From: an uncultured bacterium
GTDB taxonomy: Bacteria > Pseudomonadota > Gammaproteobacteria > Burkholderiales > Burkholderiaceae_E
Length of the DNA: 64,000 nucleotides
Direction of reading: 5' to 3'
NCBI GenBank assembly: GCA_903907905.1
Contig: CAIVPX010000120.1
Location: 62,001 to 126,000, forward strand
Part shown: positions 54,858 to 63,422 of the stretch, piece after piece
Position numbering within the stretch: the first letter of the stretch is position 1
Layout: every line of letters starts with the position of its first letter
Made by a program: the position numbers and the translations under genes
Notes under the pieces: model-generated
Databases searched by the model: none
Seen by the model: only the letters and a program-made list of their open reading frames with translations
What the model was told of the DNA's origin: nothing

Positions 54858-55913
54858 GTGCGGGCCGGGCAGGAGGCACCGGGCGGCGACGTCTCCGATC
54901 CGGGGGCGGGTCTGCGACTGTCGCAACTCAGGCAGCGCCTTCGCGATCACGGCGCGCGGCCGCTTCACGAGGAGCGCGTGCTCCGCTTATGGTCCCAGGC
55001 GATGCCCTGGGGCAGCGAGCGCAGGCGCCCCTGCGATTTTCTGCCGCGCACGCTCGACCTCGCGCTGCCGGCGATCGTGGCCGACCTCGAGGCGCTCGCG
55101 CGCATTCACCTGCGTCAGGCCAGTGAGGACGGTTCCGAGAGGCTTCTCATTGCCCTGCGTGACGGCCAGACGGTGGAAAGCGTGTTGCTGCCGCGAGAAG
55201 GCGTCTGCGTGTCGACCCAGGTCGGCTGCGCGGTCGGCTGCGTGTTCTGCATGACCGGCCAGGGCGGGCTGCTGCGTCAGTTGGGCAGCGCGGAGATCGT
55301 GGCGCAGGTGGTGCTCGCGCGCCGTCTGCGCCCGGTCCGCAAAGTGGTCTTCATGGGAATGGGCGAGCCGGCTCACAACCTCGATAACGTGCTCGAGGCC
55401 ATCGAGTTGCTGGGCACCGAGGCGATGATCGGGCACAAGAATCTGGTGTTCTCCACCGTGGGGGATCCCAGGGTGTTTGAGCGACTGCCCGGCATGCGGG
55501 TGCGGCCGGCGCTGGCCTTGTCGCTGCACACCACCCGCGCCGAGCTTCGGGCGCGCTTGTTGCCGCGAGCGCCGCGCATCGATCCCGCCGATCTGGTCGA
55601 GGAGGGCGAGCGCTACGCGCGTCTGACGGGCTATCCCATTCAGTACCAGTGGACGCTCATCGAGGGCGTGAACGACGACGACGTCGAGATCGAGGGGATT
55701 GCGCGTCTGCTGGCAGGCAAGTACGCCGTCATGAACATGATTCCGTACAACAGCGTATCGGGCTTGCCCTTTCGCCGACCGGCCTGGGAGAAGGCCGCCG
55801 CGATCGCTCGCACCCTGCACCGGCGTGGCGTTCTGACCAAGCTCAGGCGTTCGGCGGCGCAGGATGTCGAGGGCGGGTGCGGTCAGCTCAGAGCGCGAGC
55901 CCTGTCGGGTTGA
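54858..55913 (+). CDS. RlmN/Cfr-family radical SAM RNA methyltransferase (second paralogue)
   Basis: 351 residues from GTG 54858, two bases after the DUF3830 stop. Same architecture as RlmN: CVSTQVGCAVGCVFCMTGQGG (cluster CX3CX2C) shown in parts, [33 protein letters not shown] and a C-terminal methyl-carrying Cys in DVEGGCGQL. It lacks the insertion seen in the first RlmN and differs at the FCMTGQGGLLRQLG segment. Target base and RNA unknown; weak SD, so probably coupled to the upstream gene. Confidence 0.87.
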   Translation: MRAGQEAPGGDVSDPGAGLRLSQLRQRLRDHGARPLHEERVLRLWSQAMPWGSERRRPCDFLPRTLDLALPAIVADLEALARIHLRQASEDGSERLLIALRDGQTVESVLLPREGVCVSTQVGCAVGCVFCMTGQGGLLRQLGSAEIVAQVVLARRLRPVRKVVFMGMGEPAHNLDNVLEAIELLGTEAMIGHKNLVFSTVGDPRVFERLPGMRVRPALALSLHTTRAELRARLLPRAPRIDPADLVEEGERYARLTGYPIQYQWTLIEGVNDDDVEIEGIARLLAGKYAVMNMIPYNSVSGLPFRRPAWEKAAAIARTLHRRGVLTKLRRSAAQDVEGGCGQLRARALSG

Positions 55914-55982
55914 TTAAGGCTGTCCCGGCCATGTCCGACCCAGTCAAAGATCTGGGGCGTCGCTGCGGTAGCCCCTAGGAGC

Positions 55983-56465
55983 TCAGCGCGCGGGCGCGCG
56001 CGGCGCAGCAGTGGCGGCGGGTGGCGGCGCCACGGCGGTGGGGGCGCCCGCCTGATCGGTCGGCGGCTGCTCGCAGGCGGATTTCATCAACTCGCTCTCG
56101 GGCGTTTCAGGGGGCACGTTGTACCAGTCGTCCGTGTCGAAGGTGCCCATCAACCGCCCTTCGGCTGAGGGCTGACTGAAGAAGCTCGCCTCGAGTCGGC
56201 GAGCGCGTAGCCCCTTGCAGTCGAACAGGATCAGGGCGCGATACGAGTGGACGGCGCTGTAGGAGTAGGGTGGCGGATTGGTGACCGCACGGGGGTGATT
56301 GACGAGGACCCAGACCCGAGCCGTGTCCCCCACCCGCTGAATGCTGGACTGCTCGATCAGGTAAACGTCGCCATTGCGCGCCTTGGTGAACTCGGACCAC
56401 TGCGCCCACGCCGGGACACCGCACAGCATGAGCAGCGCGAGGCAACTTGTCTTCAATACGGGCAT
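55983..56465 (-). CDS. Secreted protein, surface-adhesin-E-like
   Basis: 160 residues from ATG 56465. Clear signal peptide (MPVLKTSCLALLMLCGVPAWA-Q), a beta-rich domain (QSSIQRVGDTARVWVLVN, SYRALILFDCKGLRARRLEASFF) and a Pro/Ala-rich tail. The pattern resembles the surface-adhesin protein E family (PF16747). Downstream of gtrA on the minus strand. Function unknown. Confidence 0.75.
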   Translation of the reverse strand: MPVLKTSCLALLMLCGVPAWAQWSEFTKARNGDVYLIEQSSIQRVGDTARVWVLVNHPRAVTNPPPYSYSAVHSYRALILFDCKGLRARRLEASFFSQPSAEGRLMGTFDTDDWYNVPPETPESELMKSACEQPPTDQAGAPTAVAPPPAATAAPRAPAR

Positions 56466-56469
56466 GAGC

Positions 56470-56868
56470 TTAAGGGGCACGGAACACCCAGAGTTTCGAG
56501 GCGAGGAAGTTGAACAGCATGCACAGCCCCGTGGCGAGCACCTGGGCCATCCAGACAGGCTGATCGAACTGGCCGTGCAGGGCCCGGAAGATCAGCGCGT
56601 TGAGCAGAATGGATCCTGCGACGACCGCGTAGTGACGGGGCAGCGCACGGCGATGCGATACCTGTGACTCGAAAGTATGCACCCGGTTGGCCACGTAGGC
56701 GACCACCGACCCCGCGAGGGAGCCGATAAAGGTGGCGGCAAGCGGAGCCAGGCCTGCGACTTCAATGAGGACGCCCATCACCGCAAAGTGGGTCAGCGTC
56801 GCGGCGATGCCCACCAGAATGAAGCGGCGCCCTTGCCTGACGAGTGTCGTGACGGACCAGTCGCTCAT
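56470..56868 (-). CDS. GtrA-family membrane protein
   Basis: 132 residues from ATG 56868, four membrane helices (FILVGIAATLTHFAVMGVLI, FIGSLAGSVVAYVANRVHTF, YAVVAGSILLNALIFRALH, VLATGLCMLFNFLASKLWVF shown in pieces). GtrA proteins flip or present polyprenyl-linked sugars for glycosyltransferases. Its start overlaps the stop of the GT39-type gene by four bases, a typical pair for cell-surface sugar modification. Confidence 0.9.
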   Translation of the reverse strand: MSDWSVTTLVRQGRRFILVGIAATLTHFAVMGVLIEVAGLAPLAATFIGSLAGSVVAYVANRVHTFESQVSHRRALPRHYAVVAGSILLNALIFRALHGQFDQPVWMAQVLATGLCMLFNFLASKLWVFRAP

Positions 56869-58508
56869 GGGGGCGGGCGCCGATCGCTGGCGGGGCCGGA
56901 TGGTGTCGCAGCCTCGGGCAGCACATGAAACACCGCGTAGCTGCTCGGTTGCGGCCTGGGAAAGCGCCAACCGTCCCGTTTGACCCGGATCGCTAAAGCC
57001 TCGGCGGGCCGGTGGTGCGCCGTGAGCCAGGCCCGCATCTCGCGGACGCAGGGATTTTGCTCGGCTGATTCCGGACCGCTCCCCAGCGGGCAGATCAGCA
57101 CGCCGCCCCGCTTCGACCAGTCGGGGAGCGGCGCAATCGACGCTTCCGAGCTGTCGGGCGTACGCGGCAGGGCTCGGATCCTGGGGTCGGCATAAAACCC
57201 CATCATGGCGTTGTCGGGCCAGGCGCCGGCCGACCAGTCGAGCGCGACCCCGGGGTGCCTTTGCTCCCAGTCAAAGAGAATGGCGCGCGCAGCGGAGTCA
57301 GTGGGCCGGTAGTAGTCCGCATGTCCTGAGAGCGCATTGAAGATCGACAGCCCCAGACCGCCCGCGAAAACAAGCGTCAGCACGCCGACGGCCATCCGCC
57401 GGCCGCACACCAGCGTGTCGACGGCGTGCAAGGCGCCGGCCCCGAAGGCCCGCTCCAGGTTGCGCAGCCACAGTAGCGAAAAGGAAAAGCCGATCGGGAT
57501 CGCCCAGGGCATCGACAACTCGACCGTGCCCGCGATGCCGAAGGCGAGGCTGAGCGCCCAGGGGGTGAAGGCGAGCCAGAAGAGGGAATCTCGCCAACCC
57601 AGCGGTCGCCAGGCGGCCATCAGTGCTGCGGGCAGCCGCCAGGGCTTGCGGGGTCCGGGGGCGGCTCTGACGACTACGATGGCGCACACCACCCACCCCG
57701 GCAGCCAGTAGACGACCGGCAACAAGGCAAACTTCAACACCATCGCCCAGTTGGTGCTGCCGCCGCCCTGATCGAGCGCATAGCTGAGCGTCTCGAACTG
57801 GTGGGCCTTGAGCCAGAGGAGATGAGGGGCCAGGGCCATTGCCCCGACGGCCAGTGCCCACCATGGGCGTGGGCTCGCCAACCAGGCTCGCGCCTGCGGG
57901 TGGGCGAGCGCGGCGGCCAGCAGGCCTACGAGGAAGACGCCGCTGTAGTACTTGCTCAGCATGGCCGCGGCCGCCAGCAGCCCCAGCAAGGTGCTCCAGA
58001 GCAGGCCGGAGCGGCCGTTGGTGGTGAGGCTGGCGAACAGCGCCGCCGCGGCCCATGGCCAGACCGACAGCAACTGCGAGTTGGCGTTGAACTTTGCCGC
58101 CAGCGTGGTGTAGGGCAGGCAGAAAAAGAGCAGCACTGCAGCGGCCCTGGCGTGGGCGGTGAGGCCCATGCGTCGGCCGAGTTCGGCAACGCCGAGCAAG
58201 CCCACCACGACATTGAGGTAGGAAAGCAGCTTGTACGACAGATCGCCGCGCGGAAATACCGAGAACCACAGCCCCACGGCCCATGAGAAGAACGGCGGGT
58301 GCTTGAAGGTTCCCCACTCGAGGCTCTGCGACCACGCGTGGTTTTCGAGCATGTCGTGGTAACGGTCCAGGTTGGGCTGCGACAGCCACTGAGCCAGCAC
58401 CCATACGATCGCATAGGTCGAGAGCAGCGCCAGCAGCGCGGCCTGTTCGCGCCTTGCGGGGCGAGCGGCTTCGAGGGCGTGTACGGCGGAGGGGGAACTG
58501 AGCGGCAC
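56865..58508 (-). CDS. GT39/ArnT-type membrane glycosyltransferase
   Basis: 547 residues from GTG 58508. About ten to twelve membrane helices, with a first external loop carrying acidic and KHPP residues (DRYHDMLENHAWSQ ... TFKHPPFF), the PMT_2/ArnT active-site layout, and a soluble C-terminal domain. It transfers a sugar from a polyprenyl donor. The gene is paired with gtrA. No ATG start exists near the conserved beginning. Confidence 0.85.
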   Translation of the reverse strand: MPLSSPSAVHALEAARPARREQAALLALLSTYAIVWVLAQWLSQPNLDRYHDMLENHAWSQSLEWGTFKHPPFFSWAVGLWFSVFPRGDLSYKLLSYLNVVVGLLGVAELGRRMGLTAHARAAAVLLFFCLPYTTLAAKFNANSQLLSVWPWAAAALFASLTTNGRSGLLWSTLLGLLAAAAMLSKYYSGVFLVGLLAAALAHPQARAWLASPRPWWALAVGAMALAPHLLWLKAHQFETLSYALDQGGGSTNWAMVLKFALLPVVYWLPGWVVCAIVVVRAAPGPRKPWRLPAALMAAWRPLGWRDSLFWLAFTPWALSLAFGIAGTVELSMPWAIPIGFSFSLLWLRNLERAFGAGALHAVDTLVCGRRMAVGVLTLVFAGGLGLSIFNALSGHADYYRPTDSAARAILFDWEQRHPGVALDWSAGAWPDNAMMGFYADPRIRALPRTPDSSEASIAPLPDWSKRGGVLICPLGSGPESAEQNPCVREMRAWLTAHHRPAEALAIRVKRDGWRFPRPQPSSYAVFHVLPEAATPSGPASDRRPPP

Positions 58509-58591
58509 GGTGCGGGGGGCTCGCCTGAGGGAGGGCGGTGGTGCCGGATTCTATCCCGAGGGGCCGGTGACGACTGCTCCGGGCCGGGGGG

Positions 58592-61012
58592 CTACAGCCG
58601 CCATTGGGCGGGCAGCAGTCGCTGGTAACGCGCCCACCGGTAGCGCTCATCCATCAGCAGCACGGTACCGGTGTCCTCTGGCGTCCGGATGACGCGACCG
58701 GCGGCCTGTACGATCTTCTGAATGCCCGGCACCACGTAGGTGTAGTCGAAGCCGCGGGCGAAGAGTTGCTCCATCCGCTCGGCGATCGCTTCGCTGACCC
58801 GGTCGACCTGCGGCATGCCCATGGTCGCGATGAATGCGCCGATCAGACGGCTGCCTGGCAGGTCGATGCCTTCGTTGAATACGCCGCCCAGCACGGCCAA
58901 GCCGATCCCTCGGCCACCGCTGTCGAAGCGGGAGAGGAAAGCCGAGCGTGCGGCATCGTCCATGTGCCGGGTTTGCGCCCAGAGGGGCAGGTCCGGATGA
59001 CGTTCGAGGAGCCGTGCGCGCACCGCCTCCAGGTAATCGAAGCTGCTCAGAAACCCAAGATAGTTGCCAGGCCTTGCCGCGAACTGGCTGGCCATCGCGT
59101 CGACCAGCCTGTCGAGCGTTTGGCCGCGCTGATCGAAACGGGTAGAGATCGGCAGGATGCTCACGCGAAGCTGCTCGGGGTTAAAGGGGCTGTCGATGTC
59201 AATCGCGGGCGTATCGGCGGGCAGACCGAGCAGATCGTGGTCGTACTCAGCCGGGTTCAGCGTGGCCGAGAACATCACGGCCGAAGCGGCTGCAGCCCAG
59301 CGGCTCTTCAGAAAGGGAGCAGGAACGATATTTCGCAACACCAATTGGGCCTGATCATGCGGGCTGAGAGCAAGCGCCGCGCGCGAGCCTGGGCGATCGT
59401 CCAGGCTCAGCTCGCAAAGGCTATGGTCCCCGAGTGATTCCGCCAAGGTGGCAAAGCTCAGGCTTTCGAGATACCACTGGCGCAGCAGCGACGGCGGTTC
59501 GGCAGCGTGCTCAAGCAGGTGCTCGCCCATGGCCGTGTTGAGCCGTTGCAGCGCGCGTAGCCAGTCTTGCGGCAATTCGGCCAGGCTTTGCCAGCGCACG
59601 GGGTCGCTGCCCGAGAGCTGATGCGTCTGCGCCAGCACATCCCAATGGTTGATCAACTCGTCGATACGGGCGTGCAGCGCGCCTGGCGCCTGGCGTCGCA
59701 GATCGAGGAGGTCGGCGAGCGATGCCCGGGAACTGTACATAGTGCGTGCGCGACCAACCAGATGATGCGCTTCATCGATCAGCAGGCTGACACACCAACC
59801 GAGTTCGGAGGTGAGGGCAAACAGCACGGCATGCCGGTCGAACCAGTGGTTGTAATCGCCGATGGCCACGTCGGCCCAACGTAGCATTTCAGCGCCGAGG
59901 TAGTAGGGGCATACGCGCTGCTCGAGCGCGATCCGGCGCAGCGTCGCGCGGTCGAGCACCTCACACGCGGCCGCGCGCTCGCGCGCAGCGCCGAGTCGAT
60001 CGTAGAAGCCGCGTGCAAGCGGGCAGGCGTCGCCATGACAGGCCTTGTCAGGGTGTTCGCAGCTTTTGTCTCGAGGGACCATCTCGATGACGCGTAGCGG
60101 CATGGGGCTGCGATTCGGCTGCGCCGCGCGAATTTGCTCGACCGCGTCGAGCGTGAGCTGACGACCGGTGCTTCGTGCCGACAGGCAGAAGATCCGGTCG
60201 AGCGGGCGCGCGGCCATGGCGCGCAAGGCTGGATAAAGTGTGCCGAGGGTCTTGCCGATGCCGGTCGGTGCCTGAGCCCGAAGCGTGGCGCCGCCCGAGC
60301 AGGCGCGCCAGGCGGCCGCGGCCAGTTCGCGTTGACCCGGGCGGAAGCCCTCGAGAGGAAAGGCAAGCGTTCGCAGCCAGTCGTTGCGCCGGGTCCGATG
60401 GGCGCCCTCCTGCCGCGCCCAGGCCATGAAGCGCCCGCAGAGCGTCTCGAAAAATTGTCGGAGTTCATCGGCTGTACGGCGCTCGCTCAGCCGTGTTTCC
60501 GACTGGGACGCGACATCGAAATAAACGAGTGACACCGTGATCTGAGCAAGCTGCCGGCTCTCGCAGAGCAGCCATCCGTACACGCGCGCCTGCGCCCAGT
60601 GCAGGCTGCGGTGGTTGTCGGGCATCGCCTCCAGCCGCCCGCGAAAGGTCTTGATCTCCTCGAGCTCGTTGCCGCGCGGGTCGTACCCGTCAGCGCGGCC
60701 CGACACCCTCAGGTCGTGGTAACACCCGGTCAGCCGGATCTCGGATTCATACGACTCGCCTCGTCGCTGCGCGACCAGGAGGTGTCCCTCGCGACCCTGC
60801 TGAGCGCTGGGCGACGGCGTGAAGCGAAGATCGAGGTCGCCGCGTCGGGCCGAAAATTCACACAGGCTTGTGACGGCCACCGTGTAGAGGGGTTCGGATG
60901 GCTCCGGGCCCTTTGCAAGCGGCTTGCCGGTATCGGGCGCTTGCGCGCACACTGGCGAACTTTCCGGGCCCGCCGGGTCGGGCGCTTGCTGCATTGGCGA
61001 TGGCGAATCCAT
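58592..61012 (-). CDS. ATP-dependent DNA helicase with N-terminal nuclease-like and XPD-type domains
   Basis: About 806 residues from ATG 61012 (or ATG 60994). N-terminal PD-(D/E)XK (Cas4/RecB-like) region with RADGYDPRGNELEEIKT; helicase motifs: QAPTGIGKT (I), DEAHH (II), FSATLNP (III-like), and a C-terminal HELICc2 part ending QAAGRVIRTPEDTG. FeS-cluster cysteines of the XPD/DinG family are visible in KSCEHPDKACHGDACPLA and VCPYYLG. Likely a repair or R-loop helicase. The start codon overlaps that of the divergent methyltransferase by two bases. Confidence 0.87.
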   Translation of the reverse strand: MDSPSPMQQAPDPAGPESSPVCAQAPDTGKPLAKGPEPSEPLYTVAVTSLCEFSARRGDLDLRFTPSPSAQQGREGHLLVAQRRGESYESEIRLTGCYHDLRVSGRADGYDPRGNELEEIKTFRGRLEAMPDNHRSLHWAQARVYGWLLCESRQLAQITVSLVYFDVASQSETRLSERRTADELRQFFETLCGRFMAWARQEGAHRTRRNDWLRTLAFPLEGFRPGQRELAAAAWRACSGGATLRAQAPTGIGKTLGTLYPALRAMAARPLDRIFCLSARSTGRQLTLDAVEQIRAAQPNRSPMPLRVIEMVPRDKSCEHPDKACHGDACPLARGFYDRLGAARERAAACEVLDRATLRRIALEQRVCPYYLGAEMLRWADVAIGDYNHWFDRHAVLFALTSELGWCVSLLIDEAHHLVGRARTMYSSRASLADLLDLRRQAPGALHARIDELINHWDVLAQTHQLSGSDPVRWQSLAELPQDWLRALQRLNTAMGEHLLEHAAEPPSLLRQWYLESLSFATLAESLGDHSLCELSLDDRPGSRAALALSPHDQAQLVLRNIVPAPFLKSRWAAAASAVMFSATLNPAEYDHDLLGLPADTPAIDIDSPFNPEQLRVSILPISTRFDQRGQTLDRLVDAMASQFAARPGNYLGFLSSFDYLEAVRARLLERHPDLPLWAQTRHMDDAARSAFLSRFDSGGRGIGLAVLGGVFNEGIDLPGSRLIGAFIATMGMPQVDRVSEAIAERMEQLFARGFDYTYVVPGIQKIVQAAGRVIRTPEDTGTVLLMDERYRWARYQRLLPAQWRL

Positions 61013-61895
61013 GAATCTCTTCATTTTAAGGCGTGCCTGCCTCAGCGCTGTGATGGCCGGGTTGCTGGCCCTGACCCTCGGGCGGGTCAGCGGGGTACGG
61101 GCCAATGACGACTACCAGCCCAAGCGGGGGCAGCCCGGCAAGGACGTCATGTGGCTGCCGACCGGTGACGAACTGGCCCTGCGCATGCTCGAGACGGCCC
61201 GCGTGGGGCCCGATGATCTGGTCTTCGACCTGGGGGCGGGCGACGGCAAGATCGCCATTGCGGCGGCCCAGCGCTTCGGGGCGCGAGCGGTCGGGATCGA
61301 GTACAACCCGCGGCTGGTCGAGCATGCGCAGCAAAATGTGGTTCGAGCGGGCGTTGCTGATCGCGTGCGCATCATTCACGGTGACATCTTCAAGGAAGAT
61401 TTTTCGTCAGCTACGGTGCTCACGCTCTATCTGCTTGATGAACTCAACCAGCAACTGCGCCCGCAGGTGCTGGCAATGCGCCCCGGCACCCGCGTGGTAT
61501 CCAACAGTTTCGCCATGGGCGACTGGGAACCGGACGCGGTGATGAACGTGGGCACGGCGACGGGCTACTACTGGCGTGTGCCGGCGCCGGTGGCGGGTAC
61601 ATGGGCCATCGAAGGCATTCCCGGTCTGACGTCCCTCGCGACCGTGCAGCTTCAACAGCGCTACCAGCGCCTGGCCGGGCACATTGTGATCGGCGGCAAG
61701 ACGCAGCCGCTGCTGTCGCCGCAGATCGACGGCGCCACACTGACCCTTCGTTATCTCGATGAATCCGATCTGCTCAGGGCCATCGCGATGCGCGTGGCGG
61801 GCGACCGCCTAGACGGTGAGATGGTGCCCCCGTACGGCATGATCGAGGGCGGTCTGCAGAGTGCGCCGGTGACAGGGCGACGCTTGCCGCGTTGA
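61011..61895 (+). CDS. Secreted/periplasmic SAM-dependent methyltransferase-like protein
   Basis: 294 residues with an N-terminal signal-like segment (RRACLSAVMAGLLALTLGRVSG) and a class I methyltransferase domain: VFDLGAGDGKIAIAAA (motif I), GIEYNPRLVEHAQ, IIHGDIF, LTLYLLDELNQQLRP (post-I). The C-terminal 100 residues are a beta-rich extra domain (VIGGKTQPLLSPQIDGATLTLRYL, shown in part). A SAM methyltransferase outside the cytoplasm would be unusual; the hydrophobic part may be an anchor. Divergent start overlaps the helicase start. Confidence 0.82.
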   Translation: MNLFILRRACLSAVMAGLLALTLGRVSGVRANDDYQPKRGQPGKDVMWLPTGDELALRMLETARVGPDDLVFDLGAGDGKIAIAAAQRFGARAVGIEYNPRLVEHAQQNVVRAGVADRVRIIHGDIFKEDFSSATVLTLYLLDELNQQLRPQVLAMRPGTRVVSNSFAMGDWEPDAVMNVGTATGYYWRVPAPVAGTWAIEGIPGLTSLATVQLQQRYQRLAGHIVIGGKTQPLLSPQIDGATLTLRYLDESDLLRAIAMRVAGDRLDGEMVPPYGMIEGGLQSAPVTGRRLPR

Positions 61896-61957
61896 CGCCA
61901 GCCTTGGCGTGCACGTGGCCAGGGGGTGCAGTGGAGCTCTGGATCAGTCGCGCAGGC

Positions 61958-62731
61958 TCACCTGCTGAAGCGAGGCGGGCGCTTCTCCAGAAATGCGGCC
62001 ACCCCCTCGCGCGCGTCGGGCGAATTGAAGTTGGCCCGCACGGCGGCGTCCTCGGTGGCCACGCCCGCATCGGTGACGGTATCGCCGGCCGCCTCGACGC
62101 AGGCCCGGATGGCCGCCAGCGCGGTGGGCGACCACTGGGTGATCTCTCGCCCGAAGGCCAGCGCCTGCTCCACCAGCGGCGTGCGGGCATCAGCCAGCCG
62201 ATGAACCAGACCGATCGCGAGTGCCTCGCTGGTATCAAGCGTGCGGCCGGTCATCATGATTTCCAGTGCCCGGGCCTTGCCCACGAGGGCCGGTAAGAAC
62301 TGGGTGCCAGCGTAGGCGGGCAGCAGGCCCAGTTTGACCTCGGGCAGCGACAGTCGGACGTGCGGCAGGGCAATTCGAAGCGTACAGGCCATGGCGAGCT
62401 CGAGGCCGCCGCCGTAGGCCAGCCCGTTGAGGGCTGCGACGCTGAGAAGCTTCGAGCGGTGCAGTCGAACCAGTAGATCGCGAGCCATGGCGGTTTTGTC
62501 GAGCCGCGCCTCGGCGCTGAGCCCCTGCAATTCGCCCAGGTCGGTGCCCGCGCAAAACGCGCGATCCCCGCTCCCCGTGACGACCAGCAGGCGGGATCGT
62601 CCGGCCTCGAGCTCATCGATGCAGCGGGCCAGTCCCAGCAAGACCGGTTTGGTGAGCGCATTGAGCTTGGCCGGGCGTTCAATCCGGAACAGCGCACCCT
62701 CCGGCAGGGTCTCGATCGTGAAGTCGCTCAT
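61958..62731 (-). CDS. Enoyl-CoA hydratase/isomerase family protein
   Basis: 257 residues from ATG 62731. Crotonase fold: oxyanion-hole segments FCAGTDLGE and GLAYGGGLELAMACTLRIA, LPEVKLGLLPAYAGTQFLPALVG, and SPTALAAIRACVEAAG. The second catalytic Glu is in LPEVKLG. Could act in beta-oxidation or as an isomerase; the substrate is not evident. First gene in this stretch facing left; TM2 and DUF2752 genes lie upstream on the same strand. Confidence 0.9.
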   Translation of the reverse strand: MSDFTIETLPEGALFRIERPAKLNALTKPVLLGLARCIDELEAGRSRLLVVTGSGDRAFCAGTDLGELQGLSAEARLDKTAMARDLLVRLHRSKLLSVAALNGLAYGGGLELAMACTLRIALPHVRLSLPEVKLGLLPAYAGTQFLPALVGKARALEIMMTGRTLDTSEALAIGLVHRLADARTPLVEQALAFGREITQWSPTALAAIRACVEAAGDTVTDAGVATEDAAVRANFNSPDAREGVAAFLEKRPPRFSR

Positions 62732-62742
62732 GTGGGACCCGT

Positions 62743-63060
62743 TCAGCTCATCATCCGGATGCTGGTATAGATCTCGGTCGCCTTGCGACGGTTGTACTCG
62801 TCGACCTTGCCCCGAATGAGAAAGATGTCGATCAGCCAGAGAATGCCGCACACCCCGAAGGTGAGCAGCTTGAGCAGTCCCATGCCGATGTCGCCGATCA
62901 TGAATCGGTCGACACCCAGCGTGCCGAAGAGCACTGAAAGAATGAGCACGAGGTTGCGGTCTTTCTTCGCCGATTCGATCTGGCTGTTGAAGAGCAGTCG
63001 CTGGGTATCGGAGAGATCTTTCATCATCAGTTGCTGTTCGGCAAAGGTGAATTCAGGCAT
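62743..63060 (-). CDS. TM2-domain membrane protein
   Basis: 105 residues with a charged N-terminal helix and two membrane helices (VLILSVLFGTLGVDRFMIG and LKLLTFGVCGILWLIDIFL) joined by a short turn containing DRF, the TM2 signature. Start overlaps the end of the DUF2752 gene. Function unknown; TM2 and DUF2752 genes are often neighbours. Confidence 0.88.
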   Translation of the reverse strand: MPEFTFAEQQLMMKDLSDTQRLLFNSQIESAKKDRNLVLILSVLFGTLGVDRFMIGDIGMGLLKLLTFGVCGILWLIDIFLIRGKVDEYNRRKATEIYTSIRMMS

Positions 63061-63415
63061 GAGCGGGTCGACCTTTCAGGAGGGTATTGAGTTGCTGGAC
63101 GAACAGTGCCGCCAGCACGAGCAGCACGGGTACGGCTAGCGCATTGACGGCGACGGCATCGAGGATGCGCCCCTGTAGCCCCAGCATGAGCGCGCGTGAA
63201 AGACCACAGCCCCAGCACTCGATGTCGAGCAGTGAGTCGAAAAGGCAGGCCGGCAGCAGCGTCTGGAGTGCGCTCGGGGGCAGGCTTGCGCAGACGACCA
63301 GCACCGGCAGCATGCCCAGGCGCAGTCCCGCGTCGATCAGGCCGACCCCATCGAAGCGAAGCGCTGAGGCCGGGGCATTCAGCGCGGCGGGTTTTGGGGC
63401 GGAGTATTGGCGCAT
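63053..63415 (-). CDS. DUF2752 membrane protein
   Basis: About 120 residues from ATG 63415, three hydrophobic segments. The conserved motif CxxCGxxR is present as CWGCGLSRA, near the middle. Overlaps the TM2 gene by eight bases and follows the flavoprotein by seven bases. No function is known. Confidence 0.83.
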   Translation of the reverse strand: MRQYSAPKPAALNAPASALRFDGVGLIDAGLRLGMLPVLVVCASLPPSALQTLLPACLFDSLLDIECWGCGLSRALMLGLQGRILDAVAVNALAVPVLLVLAALFVQQLNTLLKGRPAHA

Positions 63416-63422
63416 GACAGGT

